From: Plectrocnemia conspersa
Taxonomy: Eukaryota; Arthropoda; Insecta; Trichoptera; Polycentropodidae
DNA: 64,000 nucleotides
Direction: 5' to 3'
Assembly (NCBI GenBank): GCA_009617715.1
Contig: VTFK01000063.1
Span: 1,178,001 to 1,242,000, forward strand
The notes under the pieces were generated by a model. It had not been told where the DNA came from and made no database searches. It saw only the letters and a program-made list of their open reading frames with translations. Each line of letters starts with the position of its first letter. Position 1 is the first letter of the stretch. The position numbers were made by a program, and so were the translations under genes. Below are positions 1 to 11,175 of the stretch, one piece after another.

Positions 1-98
1 TTCAATATTAAAAAATACAAAACTTAAATAATTATATTATTAAATATAAAATTAAAATAATCCAAAAGAATTTTTTTTTTTTAAAAAACAGATGACTA

Positions 99-310
99 TT
101 GCTATTATTTCCTAAAAGTGTACAAGGAAACTGTAATAAATTTAAAACAAGCTTCAGTTCATTAAACATGTCGCGGATCCATGAAATAATTAGGCCATTA
201 ATAATATACGCTTGCTCGGTGTGGAGTAACACCAGTAAAGTTATTGGAAGTAAATACGTAGCACATTTCTATACTAACTTAAGGCAAATTTTTAGTACAT
301 ACAATTAAAG
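99..310 (+). pseudogene. non-LTR retrotransposon ORF2 relic (region after the RT palm)
   Basis: The plus-strand reading contains IRPLIIYACSVWSNTSK. This matches the conserved motif (IRP-x-x-x-YA-x-x-VW) found after the RT catalytic core in Jockey-group LINEs. The frame is open from about position 99 and stops at 308. Readable residues resembling the next LINE block (asparagine- and lysine-rich, INIPKNYKN) follow the stop. No catalytic motif, 5' end or 3' tail is visible, so this is a short fragment and not a gene. The family assignment rests on one motif. Confidence 0.5.
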
Positions 311-810
311 AACATTGCAATAAATATACCGAAAAACTATAAAAACATTAAGCATAACGCATTTTTAAAAACACTGACGACAATACCAAATTTAAGTTCA
401 AGTATAAACATAAAATGCTTACATATATGTTGTTTTATAGGCATAAATTATTTTTTTAGTAGCTTCAGTTCCCCAGTGAAATAAATAGTTTATTTTTTTA
501 GTAACTTGTTTTAATTTTTATTACTAATAGTTTTATTCTATTTTTATTCTTTTAACTATAAATTGGTTATACTCCTACACTAGCAACTTATATATTTTTA
601 AATTCATATAAAATATTTTCAATGAGCTGAAGTAGCTTATCATCAAAGAATGTTCAATTTATATGTACTTGATTTTAAAAAAATCATTACTTGAGATTAA
701 ATAAATCTAGTTAAACCTTAGCTATGCTAATCAATTGCGATTATAATTATATAATAATCACTTATTCAGATCTCTCATATACGGTAAAAATTTATAAACA
801 ATTAATGTCC
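311..810. other. AT-rich sequence, nothing recognised
   Basis: Apart from the decayed LINE tail in the first bases, I see only homopolymer runs and simple AT-rich sequence here. There is no convincing ORF, RNA gene or repeat unit. Confidence 0.5.
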
Positions 811-814
811 ATAT

Positions 815-892
815 GGGATTTGAACACAGGTCTTTAATGTCAAAAGTCAGCAGCCAAAAACACTCGTCTATCGCGCTAGGCTATGTTAATGT
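815..892 (-). repeat. tRNA-related SINE head or tRNA pseudogene
   Basis: Read on the minus strand, the segment has a pol III A-box-like stretch (TAGCCTAGCGCGATAGACGA, about 892-870) and a B-box-like stretch (GTTCAAATCC, about 829-820). The spacing is close to that of a tRNA gene. The acceptor and anticodon arms do not fold into a clean cloverleaf, so it is not a functional tRNA. A tRNA-derived SINE promoter is the best explanation. The body downstream on the minus strand (below 815) is AT-rich, and no tail was identified. Confidence 0.5.
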
Positions 893-895
893 ATG

Positions 896-2600
896 TATTT
901 TTTCTCATTCCTAATTTTGTAATAGACATGTACATATATTTTTTAAATAATGAGCATTATGCTGTGAAAATTTATATTATATTTTTTTATCGCAAATTAG
1001 GTTAAGTATTGTGATAGAAATACATTATAACTATGTATTAATATGCCGTAGGAATAAAAAAAAGTATGTGGCACACGTTTAAAAAAAATACATACATCAC
1101 TGTGAAACATCGTAAAGTGTTCTCGTTTGTGATTCAGAGGATATGAGTTTGCGGCGGAAATAAGTTCCTTATATGAAATGTGTGGGGACTGCCTGTGATG
1201 TTATGAAAAATGTTTTTAAAAATCAACTCAGATATTATTACGTTAACCCAAGAAATTAAATTAAATATTTTTACTAAATTTGCTTCTGGGGGCTGAAAGC
1301 CTTGGCAATTAATTTAAATATAAATTAACCCTTAAGGGTTTGCGAAACTCGTAGTTCAACGTCCTAGACAATATCCCGTGAATTATAAAACTGCCTGGAC
1401 ATGAATTTACCGTATTTACGTACGCCCTAATATCTATTTAGGGACGTGACGTAATAAAATTGCAATGGTGTGTAATGTAAAATGTAGAATGTTATATTTA
1501 TGATATTTTGTATTATATCGTTTCATAAGGCTTTGGGGCCTTTGATGTTAAAGTTCGAAATAGAGACAAGACCGAGCTGAACGTTATTATGGAACGATTG
1601 AGGTACATAGCCACCCATGTAACGTATATAGGTGTACACATGTGTTTGAAGTAAACTAGAATCGTAGTTCACTATGTGCTATTTTATAGTTACTAATTTT
1701 AACCTGTGATGATACATATTCCATACACAACTAGAAAAGTTAACTCGCGTTGCTTGTTATTAAATTTTCCAAGTTATGAATATAAATATAATTATCGTTA
1801 AAAATGGAACTTCTAGTTAAGTGTTAATTAATGAATTTGTTAGACAAAAACATGAATCCTTATAACATACATATGGTTGAGACATTTAATTTCCGTATTG
1901 CGCTGCTGCACTGAAGTCGCGTTAAATTAATCGAATAGTAAAGCAGCTTTTAATAGAACATCGTTTTATTTATAGAGTTATTAGTTAGAAAAAAGTTGAG
2001 TACGACTGCATTAGTTACAAATATTCAGCTTAATATACTTGAATTAGGATATTAGAATTTATTGCATTGTTTTTTTCTTATATTTTTTCCATTTAAATTT
2101 TACATTTTTTTTATTTAATTTTTTTATTTAAAATATTACCATTATAATATTTTTTTTTATTGTAGCTAATAGCTAAAATGTTAGCATGACATTAAAAAAA
2201 ATATATAAATAAAATGCTTTGTTCTTACGAAGATCAATTTTTTTATATAATTGTTGGATTGAACCAAATGTTGTGGTTACTATTATTAATTAAATATTTA
2301 TTAATATATGCTTTTTTATTAAAACAACTAACACAAATATATAATAATATTAAAAAAATCTATCTTATTCTAAAATAAGTAAAAATATAGTATTTATATT
2401 ATCACATTCAATATGAAAAACCGCATGCCGCACTTTGCTGACCCCTTGTATAGGTCATGGTTTGTACTGTATTTAAAAATAACCTAGATTACGTAACTGT
2501 CAAAGGTTTGCTCCGCATCTTCAATTCTGCAAATATAAAACTGCCACAACGATAAAATAAATAGGCCACAGAGTTGTATTATATTAACATTTCTTGCAAA
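896..2600. other. AT-rich intergenic or intronic DNA
   Basis: No coding signal was seen. The only marked structure is a perfect 14-bp palindrome, AACCCTTAAGGGTT, at 1327-1340. Long A/T runs lie at about 2060-2160 and 2280-2410. Confidence 0.5.
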
Positions 2601-2603
2601 TTC

Positions 2604-2755
2604 GGTTGATTGCCGAGCGGCGTGATTACCCCGTTCCGTCTGGGCGGGGCTAAGAGTTTTCGCGTCGCAGACCGGAAATCCTCGTTGCTTAATGGCGCTG
2701 AATGGGAAAACATAGGCAGCCGGAAACAATTAACGGTGGACGAACGAAATAAAGC
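2604..2755. other. GC-richer island abutting a duplicated segment
   Basis: Base composition changes sharply from the AT-rich flanks to a stretch with many CpG dinucleotides. Short overlapping ORFs occur in several frames, which is expected in GC-richer DNA, and none resembles a known protein. It runs straight into the 145-bp duplicated segment at 2756. It may be a conserved non-coding element, but the sequence alone cannot show this. Confidence 0.3.
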
Positions 2756-2900
2756 CTTAATTTGTGGCCGAAAAACCGGCGGAGCGCGCAGGCGCCTGTG
2801 AGTGGAAAAAAAACAGGACTGTTCCCATTGGAAAAAATACACACTGTTCCGCCGATTAGCGGCAAATGGTCCAACATAACTCGTTTGAGAATAAAACAAC
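2756..2900 (+). repeat. 145-bp GC-rich dispersed duplication, copy 1
   Basis: The segment aligns along its whole length with 6523-6670 in the same orientation, at about 80% identity by eye. Shared blocks include GCGCGCAGGCGCCTG, ATACACACTGTTCC and GAGAATAAAACAAC. The flanks of the two copies do not match. There are no inverted ends, poly(A) tail or obvious target duplications, so it is not a recognisable transposon. It could be a duplicated conserved non-coding element or a fragment of an unrecognised repeat. Confidence 0.6.
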
Positions 2901-3121
2901 AGTTATATTAATATATAATTTAAGTACATTTTTTGTACGTTTTGTGCATGTGACTATAAGCAGATGACTGCTATTCCTCTATAGTTTTGTTTCTCTCTTT
3001 TTGTATTGGTATGATTATGCCCATGTTTCAATACACTGTTTTTAGTTCTGTCATTATTGTGTCATTTCCTGCTTTTTTTTATTTTAGTCTTTCCTATGCT
3101 TCTGACACCGTCAGAAGTGTG

Positions 3122-4010
3122 TTATGCCTAGACTACACTCTATGGAAATTGTCCGAACCGAAGTTACAACTGAAGTCGGCCGAGACCAAATTTCATATGC
3201 CGTCCGGACGGCGGCTTCTGTCACGTATATTTGCGCGCGATCGAAAAATGTGCCAAATAATCGCAATTTTTAAATTGTCATATTATTCAAATTACGCTAC
3301 TGATAATTATAAAAGTTTGTGTGGGCACTCGCCAATACAATATCAGTGAAAACTTTTCGGTCGTAAATATTCAATTTACGCAAAATCTTTGTCGGCTTTT
3401 GCAAAATGCCATAAGGCGAAAAAATTATACTTTAGAATACAAACACCACATCTGTGATTATCTTAGAATTTGTCGCCATCGATTCTAAGCAAGAATTCGT
3501 TATGGTGTGACGTTATGGTGTGAATTTTAATATTTGGTGCCCTAAAATATTAAAATTTGTCAGTAAGAGTCTTTTGAAGTCCCCAATAAGTATGTGGTAT
3601 TATAACGTGACCACGTGACCACGATGCAGCGCTCGACATGCGCGTTAACAATAGGACGCCTCCGCGCATACTGAAATTGAACCGAGTTACTCGTTCTATT
3701 TCAGTTTGCGAAACACCATATCATTATCTCTCTCTCTTGTCATTTAACACGCGAGAGAGCAAAAGGGGAAGTATCTCACCGCTCGCACTCGAAAGAGCTG
3801 CTCCGACTTCGGTCCGTTTGCCGACAATGTTCGGAAGCGCTCAAAGCTCAAAGTTGGCCAAGTCGACTGAATTACCCTCACTTTACCTTCCGTTATTAGT
3901 AAGCTCACACACCTTCCGAGAGACTTAGAGCGGACAAACCCGAACTCACTACTATATTCTCCGTCCTTGGCAAACCTTAGCTAACTTCCAGAGAGTGTAG
4001 TGCAGGCATT
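3122..4010. mobile_element. non-autonomous DNA element with ~24-bp inverted ends
   Basis: The left end (3124-3147) begins ATGCCTAGACTACACTCT. The inverse of the right end (4009-3986) begins ATGCCTGCACTACACTCT. By my alignment 21 of 24 bases agree, and the match stops after 24 bp. The flanks are GAAGTGTG on the left (3114-3121) and GAAGTGCT on the right (4011-4018). A worn 8-bp target duplication of this kind would suit a hAT-like element. The interior includes a GC-richer half (3620-3990) with a 96-codon ORF that resembles no transposase I know. I see it as a MITE-type element of about 0.9 kb. The superfamily is uncertain. Confidence 0.55.
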
Positions 4011-4018
4011 GAAGTGCT

Positions 4019-5080
4019 CTTTCAATATTTTTATTTTTTCCTTTTTATTGGAGCCTTTCCTTGTTTCTACCTTTATTTAATCCAGGTTATTATTAATAAG
4101 TCTTGATAAAACCTCGTAGAGTTTATTACACTTTTTAGGATTATTTTGTATTCCATACGTTTCTATATCCACTATTGCTTTGTTCAGCATCTCTTGCTAT
4201 TTTATATTTATTTTCTTTATATGCGCTGTCATTTTGGCGCATTATTCTTTATACAAAAATGTCTTCCTGTGTTGTTTTCAACGTCAATGGCAACATCTTG
4301 ATCTAATTACCTATGACGCATATATTCTGGTTGCATTGCTTTATACTCAATCTTTTGAGTCACAATTCTGATTTGCTCTGACAAGGGTGTCACATTTATT
4401 TTTGGTACATTATATATATACAAAAATCCTAAAGTTTCAAGATTTTAGTTAATGTTATTAAAATTATACCAGAATCAAAATTTTACAAAAAATAATGTCG
4501 CAAAAAATAAAAAGATTTGTTCATACTTAGTCGATTTATAATTTTGGATATATGTATATGTATATCTAAAGATATAACATTCGTATTTACATATGTTAGT
4601 TTTTCATTAAACACTCATAGTACGACAAAGACGTGCTCATTTACGGTAACTAATTCATAATACGTACTACCATTATACATAATAACTATAAATGGCAATG
4701 AATTAAATAATTTGTATCGATAAAATTAGGTTTTTTAATTTAAAAAATAATGATCATTTACCTACGTTAATTAATACCCATAAATTAAATATTAAAATAT
4801 GATACCAAATTGCAAATTATTTTCACATTATAATCTAAAAGTTATGCCAAATGTGTGAGCTTAAATTATTATTTAATATTACATCAGTTGATATTTTGAC
4901 CTTAAAAATTTTTGCATTAAATTATTATCTATATATAAATACGTTGAAATCTCGAGTTAATTCCTGGCGATTAAATGTGATGCATTAGGTGGTTCAGATC
5001 TGACAAATTAGAACGGCTGTTTTTTTATCAAATTTCAATGGTGGCAATCTTAATTTTTAAGCTTGTATTGGGTCGTCTGT
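4019..5080. other. AT-rich DNA, nothing recognised
   Basis: The reading frames are short and low in complexity. I found no repeat ends, RNA genes or conserved motifs. Confidence 0.5.
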
Positions 5081-5085
5081 GTCAA

Positions 5086-5138
5086 TGTGGCGTAAGCTCC
5101 ACTGGTAGAGAGCTTGGAGTTAAGCTCTTATGTATTTC
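5086..5138 (+). repeat. weak tRNA-like A-box segment
   Basis: CTCCACTGGTAGAGAGCTTG resembles the D-arm and anticodon-stem start of tRNAs (compare the A-box and GGTAGAGC-type motif of the real tRNA-Ala at 26.3 kb). No B-box follows at tRNA spacing. It may be a decayed SINE head or a chance match. Confidence 0.2.
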
Positions 5139-5316
5139 TAAGTCATTTTAGAATAAGTTTAAAGTATTTAATTTACTACAAGAATACGATTTTTTTAGCT
5201 GATAGTAAATGAATTGCATAGAACTAGCACCATTATTATTTGTAGGTTTTGCTACCTGATTTTTTTGTCGGTTTTGTCGGTTTTGGTAAAAGGATTTGTT
5301 TAAGTCGTGCTAGTTT

Positions 5317-5394
5317 GACATATAATTTTAAAATATAGACTTAGACATATAATTTTAAAATATAGACTTAGACATATAATTTTAAAATATAGAC
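5317..5394 (+). repeat. 27-bp tandem repeat, about three units
   Basis: Units begin at 5317, 5344 and 5371. Each starts GACATATAATTTTAAAATAT, and the third is 24 bp long. The units are identical, which points to a recent local expansion or slippage. The inner part of each unit is near-palindromic (ATTTTAAAAT). Confidence 0.9.
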
Positions 5395-5853
5395 AATTAC
5401 CGTCATACCGTCGGCTTCATAAGATTCCCATGTTGTTTAAACGAAGTACCGTTACATGAAATAGCATGCTTTATCTCTTTATTTGTTGGGTGCGACACCC
5501 CTCCCACTTCTCTGATCGGCGTCAGTTCTGGATTGATAAATGAATAAATTTGATTAACCTACAATACCACTAACTTCATTCCATAATTATGCTACTTATG
5601 TATCTGATTTTTTTAATTTTGCGCAGAATTTCAAAGATATTTTAAATAAATATAATTATTATAAACAATATTAAATGTGTTCCTATTATTGTTGTTTCCA
5701 AAAGCACTAAAATATTTATATTTATTATAAAAAAGAGCATTATTATATAATAAAAATAAAATGGTAAATATTTCTTTAGAAGCGCAGGGTAACACCCCTA
5801 CGGTGTATGGCTGAGAGGCAAATAGTAGTGGATTCTAATTAGAATGTAACGGT

Positions 5854-5921
5854 AAACCGTCGAGCTCGATAGGGAATCTTATGATGCAAACCGTTAAGCT
5901 CGATAGGGAATCTTATGATGC
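5854..5921 (+). repeat. 34-bp tandem duplication
   Basis: Two adjacent 34-bp units (5854-5887 and 5888-5921) share GCTCGATAGGGAATCTTATG and differ at two bases near their starts. A partial third unit start (ACCGTCG) follows. No function is evident. Confidence 0.9.
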
Positions 5922-6522
5922 ATACCGTCGATTGTCTGGAACATTTCTTTTGGTGGTTAGTTATGTATAAAGAACAAATATTACATATTTTTTGCAGTTC
6001 ACTGAAAGTTATTCCAGGCAGGCAAAAATTAATTGTCGAAAAAGTCATAATGAGCTGAATTTGTGAATAGTTTAATTTTAAACCATATACATCCATATAC
6101 CATATAAACCATATACCAAATCATGTCTTCTTTGGACATTGAAAATAAATGATATAAGTATATTAGTCATATCTAATAAAGTTTTACATTAGTATTAAAA
6201 TACAGTAGAACACAGAAATGCAGTTTTTTTTATATTGTACAAATTATTTTCTTAGCGGTTTTTGCTTTAATAATACAATATAAAATGTTGTTATTTTAGC
6301 TTGTTTCAATTTTCCTTTCAGTTCAAATACCTGGTATATGTATTCAATTTATAAAAAAAATACAGCATTAAATATGGTACATAATTGAGGCATTTCTGAT
6401 TTATTGCCCTTTAGCAGCTTTTAACAAAAGTAATATGTAAAGGAACATTGTTAAAGTATTTTTTGTACTTGCTTAATTATCTTCTTAGAATCTAAACTAT
6501 TTTTAAATGGCCTAGATAAATT
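5922..6522. other. AT-rich DNA, nothing recognised
   Basis: The minus-strand ORF overlapping this area begins in low-complexity sequence and runs into the 34-bp tandem units. It resembles no known protein and is probably fortuitous. Confidence 0.4.
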
Positions 6523-6670
6523 CTTAATTTGTGCCTAAAAAGCCAGCAAGGCGCGCAGGCGCCTGCGAGCGTATAAAAAAGGCAGGCACCATTCCCATCG
6601 GAAAAATTACACACTGTTCCACCGGTTAACGGCTAATGGTCCAGCATAACTCGTTCGAGAATAAAACAAC
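6523..6670 (+). repeat. 145-bp GC-rich dispersed duplication, copy 2
   Basis: This is the partner of 2756-2900. It keeps the same blocks in the same order (GGCGCGCAGGCGCCTGCGAG, ACACTGTTCC, GAGAATAAAACAAC) with scattered substitutions and small indels. Similarity ends abruptly on both sides. Confidence 0.6.
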
Positions 6671-7398
6671 CCAATAAAACACACAGAAATCTGCGGAATA
6701 CCCGTATTAAAAAAAAAGTTTCGTCCCTAAACATAATTCATGATTTCAGGCCGGCTAAGCCCGCGCGTAGCAATAAATAAGTTTTCCTGCGGTAAAACAT
6801 AATATTAATATGTTTTGTGTCTGTATGTTTTTATTATTAAATTTTCGGTGAGTTTAAAATATCTGACCTCGTCGCGGTGTTATTGCGAATTTTATGCTCC
6901 GATTGCGGCTCCGGTCGGGCGCGATTCTAAATATCGACTGAGATTTTACGGGAAATTCCTGGTCTTCTGAAAATTTATGCAGCTGTCGATACATATATAA
7001 CATCTTGAAGAATTTCCGCAAAATCTAGCAATAAAATTTTCAATATAAATTTGCTACATTAGACCACATACATATTAAGATTAAGATTTATAACAGCAAT
7101 AACCTTTTGATTTTAAAAACATGGGCTCTAAACGACCGGCAATTTTAGTTTAGGGTTCAAGAATCAGGATTTCGTTCTTTTTCGATGCCCATTAGTATTG
7201 TAAATTTATTGTCAGCTACGAAGAGCTGGTCCATTTCCTATTATTTAATTTTTTTATTTCTTCTTATATATTATTTTCTATTTATTTAATACAATGTAAT
7301 TTTTGTTGATCATTGTTGATCATCGTAAAGCCTTAGGGTAACTTGTTTGGTTACTCTAATGCATTACGAGGTATTTTTGTATTTACTTTAATAGTTAA

Positions 7399-7770
7399 TA
7401 CAAATATACCTGTATAATATTGCATGTTTTATTGTGTCGTTTATTAACTGTTTGTCTAATAAATCATTGTATATTATTTACTATACAAGCTAACGAAACC
7501 ACAATTGGAGCAAATAGTTTACCCATGTGTCTAAATGAGATGTTTAATTATAATATAATTCCAAGAAAGTGTACATACATACGTATAGCTGTATTTGTCT
7601 TTTATGTCATATTTATGTGGCTTTTTGCTATGCATCCCTCGAACCGTCGGGGTAAACAAAGACGACCTAATAACGTCCAGACCCTAAGTCCTTTGTTCTA
7701 TACCAAGTTGTTTAGAGATAGTACACATTATGAGAATACAATTAATATATATTACAATAATATCGCTTAA
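7399..7770 (+). CDS. unassigned open frame with membrane-protein-like layout
   Basis: The frame is open from 7399 to a stop at 7768-7770. The first methionine codon lies internally, near 7522. The conceptual product has a hydrophobic first ~25 residues that could end a signal peptide near IQA/NETT. A short part with two cysteines follows, then a hydrophobic stretch (RIAVFVFYVIFMWLFAM) and a basic run (SNRRGKQRR), as in a type I membrane protein. There is no good start codon, no clear splice acceptor and no recognised homology. An ORF of this length is possible by chance at this base composition. I treat it as doubtful. Confidence 0.12.
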   Translation, partial: YKYTCIILHVLLCRLLTVCLINHCILFTIQANETTIGANSLPMCLNEMFNYNIIPRKCTYIRIAVFVFYVIFMWLFAMHPSNRRGKQRRPNNVQTLSPLFYTKLFRDSTHYENTINIYYNNIA

Positions 7771-7995
7771 CATGCAAATATGTTTCACGGTTGTACTGTT
7801 GTGTTTTGGTGTATGTACGTGGACTGCTTAAAAAAGTTCTTAAAAGTTTATTTTACTAGGGCTTGAAATACTGCTTTAAAACCTGAGCTTATTTTATTAT
7901 TTCATTAGATTTTTATTTTATTTCAAAGTCAATGCAATATATGATATACATATAAACCTTTTTCATTAAAGTTTTAATTGGGAATAGATTATTAC

Positions 7996-8686
7996 TTTAG
8001 CCCTTAAATGCATGATTTTTCAAAATTCAAAAATAAAAATATTTTTATACTAAAATTAGGCTGAAAATTACGGCACAAATAATTAAAAAAATATTTAGGC
8101 TTTTTTTGTGGATTATATTAATAAATAAATGCTTGTTGTAAATATGCAACATAATGCAGAACGCGACCAAATATATTAAAATTAAAAACATACAAAAAAT
8201 ATGGATATTTTTAAAGCAATTTTTTCTTCATATTGAAACATAAGACCACACCACATTTTTCACACATTGTTTGTGAAATTCCATTGCATCTGTTCCTCTT
8301 GGCCAATATTGGCCAGTGTCTACAACTGCATGTTTTGTTTATTGTATGCAACTATTACAAAAAATAGAAATCAAAAATAAATAAACAATGGTAGATTAAC
8401 CTTTTTGGAGTGTATAAATTAATTTTATTTTGTTTTATATTCACTAGTACCAATGAAAACAAATGTTGAAATTCTCAAAAATGTGACACATCTGCACGCA
8501 ACGATTTTTTTTAAATGGCATTATCACGCGTACAGAGACTCGGAATAATTTGAAAACACAATGGCTCGGCGTTTGTTACACATATGTAACACTATGCAAT
8601 AGAATTTCATTATTGAACGTAGACTGAGTTATAAGCACTTAAATAAACTGTTGCAGATTTGCAACACCATGGATTTAAGGGCTAAA
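7996..8686 (-). mobile_element. piggyBac-type element with 19-bp inverted ends
   Basis: The left end TTTAGCCCTTAAATGCATG (7996-8014) and the right end (8668-8686) are inverted copies matching at 18 of 19 bases. The outer four bases (TTAG and CTAA) are each one change from TTAA, the piggyBac target site. The terminal CCCTT pattern also resembles the TTAA elements at 41.9 and 61.9 kb. Inside, on the minus strand, is a remnant of a piggyBac transposase C-terminus (see 8211-8333). At 691 bp the element is a deletion derivative and could not move by itself. Confidence 0.6.
8211..8333 (-). pseudogene. piggyBac transposase C-terminal cysteine-rich remnant
   Basis: Minus-strand translation gives RCNGISQTMCEKCGVVLCF just before a stop at 8213-8211. 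The spacing C-x7-C-x2-C-x5-C is typical of the zinc-binding tail of piggyBac-family transposases (CEKC..x..LC). This tail binds transposon ends in the characterised enzymes. The catalytic DDD core and the rest of the protein are missing upstream. It is non-functional and useful mainly for classifying the surrounding element. Confidence 0.6.
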
Positions 8687-8689
8687 ATA

Positions 8690-9770
8690 GTTTCTGGTAA
8701 ATCAGATATATTTATAAATGATATATTTGAGGAATTAAAAAATCACGATAAAAATCTTTTATTATTTATTATCTGCAATGTCTGTATTGCAAATCACATT
8801 TCCAAAAACAAAATTGCTTAAAATAGATTTTCTTTTTTTTTATATTCAAAAATATCTAAACGTTTTTTTGAGCAAAAGCAATTTTTATTTTTAAAAATTT
8901 CAGCTTTAATAAATTTGAAAGTTTTGTGTACAGTTATAGTTATTTCTTGTGCTCCTTCTTGTTTTAATTTTCTCTGGCTGAGTTTTTTAAATTTTTTAAA
9001 TAATGCTTACAGAGAAATCTTGGTGAGATTCATCAGAAGACGATAACTGTCTAATTCATTATCATTTTTTGACGTGCTATTTTAATTTAGCGGTCGTATG
9101 TCTACAAATAAGATGTTAATTACCTAAGTCACTATCTGATGACATAATGAAAAATTAAATTCAGATTTGCAAGTACAACAGAGGTAAAAACAATAATACA
9201 AGCACTGGGCCACGGAAGCTGACACGCGGAACTGACTTAGTTGTAACAATACACTGCGTATTATGCTTCAAATTTTTCATGATCTTAAATTTTGTATTAT
9301 TGTATATTAATTTAAAACAGTGTGACAAAAATAATTATTAAGCTCATTTTTTTTCGTTTTCTTGACTTAGACCACTTTCATAATTATGGGAACCATACTA
9401 CTTGTATTAAACAAACTATAATATACAATACATATAACTAGTTTAAATATATATTTTTATCTTTGGAATTTTGTTTACAGCTACAATATAATAAAACTAT
9501 TAAATAAAACTTTATTTGTTACACATTCAGAAAAATAAATTAAAAATAATTGAATAAGTAATATATTATATTATAATCACAGCTCTCCCCTAAGGCACGA
9601 CTTAAACTGTCATTACTGTATTATAGATAATTTATTTGCAATTTTCTCATCTATTGGAACCACCTATACTTATTCCTACACAATTCACTCTTTGTCTTAC
9701 AATTTTCAGAGTTCGGCAACTTTTTAAACAACATGTGTACATATTTTTTCTTCAGCAACTCTCGGTTGTT
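8690..9770. other. AT-rich DNA, nothing recognised
   Basis: Only short low-complexity frames and scattered homopolymers occur here. No repeat boundary could be fixed. Confidence 0.4.
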
Positions 9771-9779
9771 CAGTTAAAT

Positions 9780-10065
9780 GAAAAGGGCGCGTAGTCGAGG
9801 ATTTTATTTGATCGTTATGCTCGGCGTATCAATTTTTCCCCGGTTTAAATTTGACTATTTCCCCATATCCTTGGTAAACTTTGGCGAAGGAGAGTGGCAA
9901 TAACGCTAACGCATATCGCAAGATGGCGTAATTTCGAATTTGCATACATTACATTCCGCGACGACATTATTTTGCATGGGTTTTTCGCAAAATACGTATA
10001 GAAAGTTTTTGAGCGTGCCTGAAAATTCGATATATTCGCAAACAATATAAATCGTATTCGCTACC
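9780..10065. other. GC-richer island, possible conserved non-coding element
   Basis: The stretch has many CpGs and is bounded by AT-rich DNA. It contains AAGATGGC (near 9920), the core recognised by Pho/YY1-type proteins, and homeodomain-like ATTA cores. Frames in it are short and not protein-like. A regulatory role is inference from composition only. Confidence 0.25.
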
Positions 10066-10829
10066 GGGAAATGGACGATTAGGTTCGATAAACCTATCTA
10101 TCACATTGGCTTTGCTTTTAACTCTTAACAATTTTTGAATTTTTAATACCGTTATTCCTGGAAATTCAACTAATCCTTTGAATTGTATGTATTATATTAT
10201 ATTATATATGAATATTAGTATATGTTTATTAATTAAGCTATACACTTAATCGCTAATTAAGAACGTAGCGAACACCCGTAATTGTTAAGTTTAAATTAAC
10301 TTATGTATGTATTTAAGATATTTTTCTAAGAAGTCTATATGTTTCAAATGAAATTATAAGACTTTGCGTCACATAAAAAGGCTTACAAGTAACCATAACA
10401 TGAGCTAAAATACTAAAGTTTAATTTAGATTGTAAAATAATATTTATTTATCAATATTACTAAATATTTTATTATTATTTTTTGCTAGTCCTCGTAGTGC
10501 TTAATATTAAATATAATAAATTAGGAACTATTTATGCTATATTTATTATCTGTCCATCATTATCAAGAAAATGCTCGAATCTTATTTTAATCAATACAAA
10601 AATTATAGCGAATAAATGATGATTGATATATTATTAAGCGTCACATGTCAGACGTCTAAATCACTTGAGAGAATTCAAGTAACGACCTTCAAACGACCTG
10701 CTATCTATTACGAATCGCATAAAATATATTTTTATTATGATTTATCGAGCCGACGCCATCTTTATACACTATAATATAATATAATATTAAATATAATGCT
10801 TGTATTCGTTAAGATCTAATCGAGTGTAA

Positions 10830-11175
10830 AGCGATGGGATTCGCGGCCGTATTATCCCCTCATCTGCAAAACATAAAATGCACATTCCCGGGGGTGAATA
10901 TTGCGGACAAATGAGGGTTGTAAAAATGGAAGCCTCGCCTCGAAGGGTATGTGTGTGTATGGTGTTGTGGTCACATTAATGCTATGGGGGTACTTTTTTG
11001 ACGTATCCCGTTTATGGGTCATCGACTCGGTTAAGTTCGGCCGTTTCGCCACGGGCATAAACAAGCAATGCTTGCGGATCCTCGAGAAAGGCTTTCATTT
11101 TTACAGCCTTCGATGACGGCTGGTGCTAAATCACGGATGGTTTGGCTAATGGCGTAGGGTGATGGGGAATTTTAT
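10830..11175. other. GC-richer island with overlapping spurious ORFs
   Basis: Composition rises in G+C and CpG, and ORFs of about 70 codons appear on both strands over the same bases. This is the signature of a stop-poor composition more than of coding sequence. It includes TTTATGGG (near 11011), similar to posterior Hox/Caudal sites. No promoter or RNA gene could be established. Confidence 0.25.

Noticed and set aside
815..892. Functional tRNA gene
   Set aside because: A- and B-box-like motifs present, but acceptor and anticodon stems do not pair. SINE head or pseudogene preferred.
2579..2899. Overlapping ORFs of 60-106 codons on both strands
   Set aside because: Sit in a GC-richer patch where stops are rare. 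The duplicate at 6523-6670 does not preserve the frames.
5086..5138. Functional tRNA gene
   Set aside because: Only the D-arm-like half is recognisable. No B-box or cloverleaf.
5317..5394. CRISPR-like array
   Set aside because: The units are contiguous tandem copies with no spacers, in a eukaryotic context.
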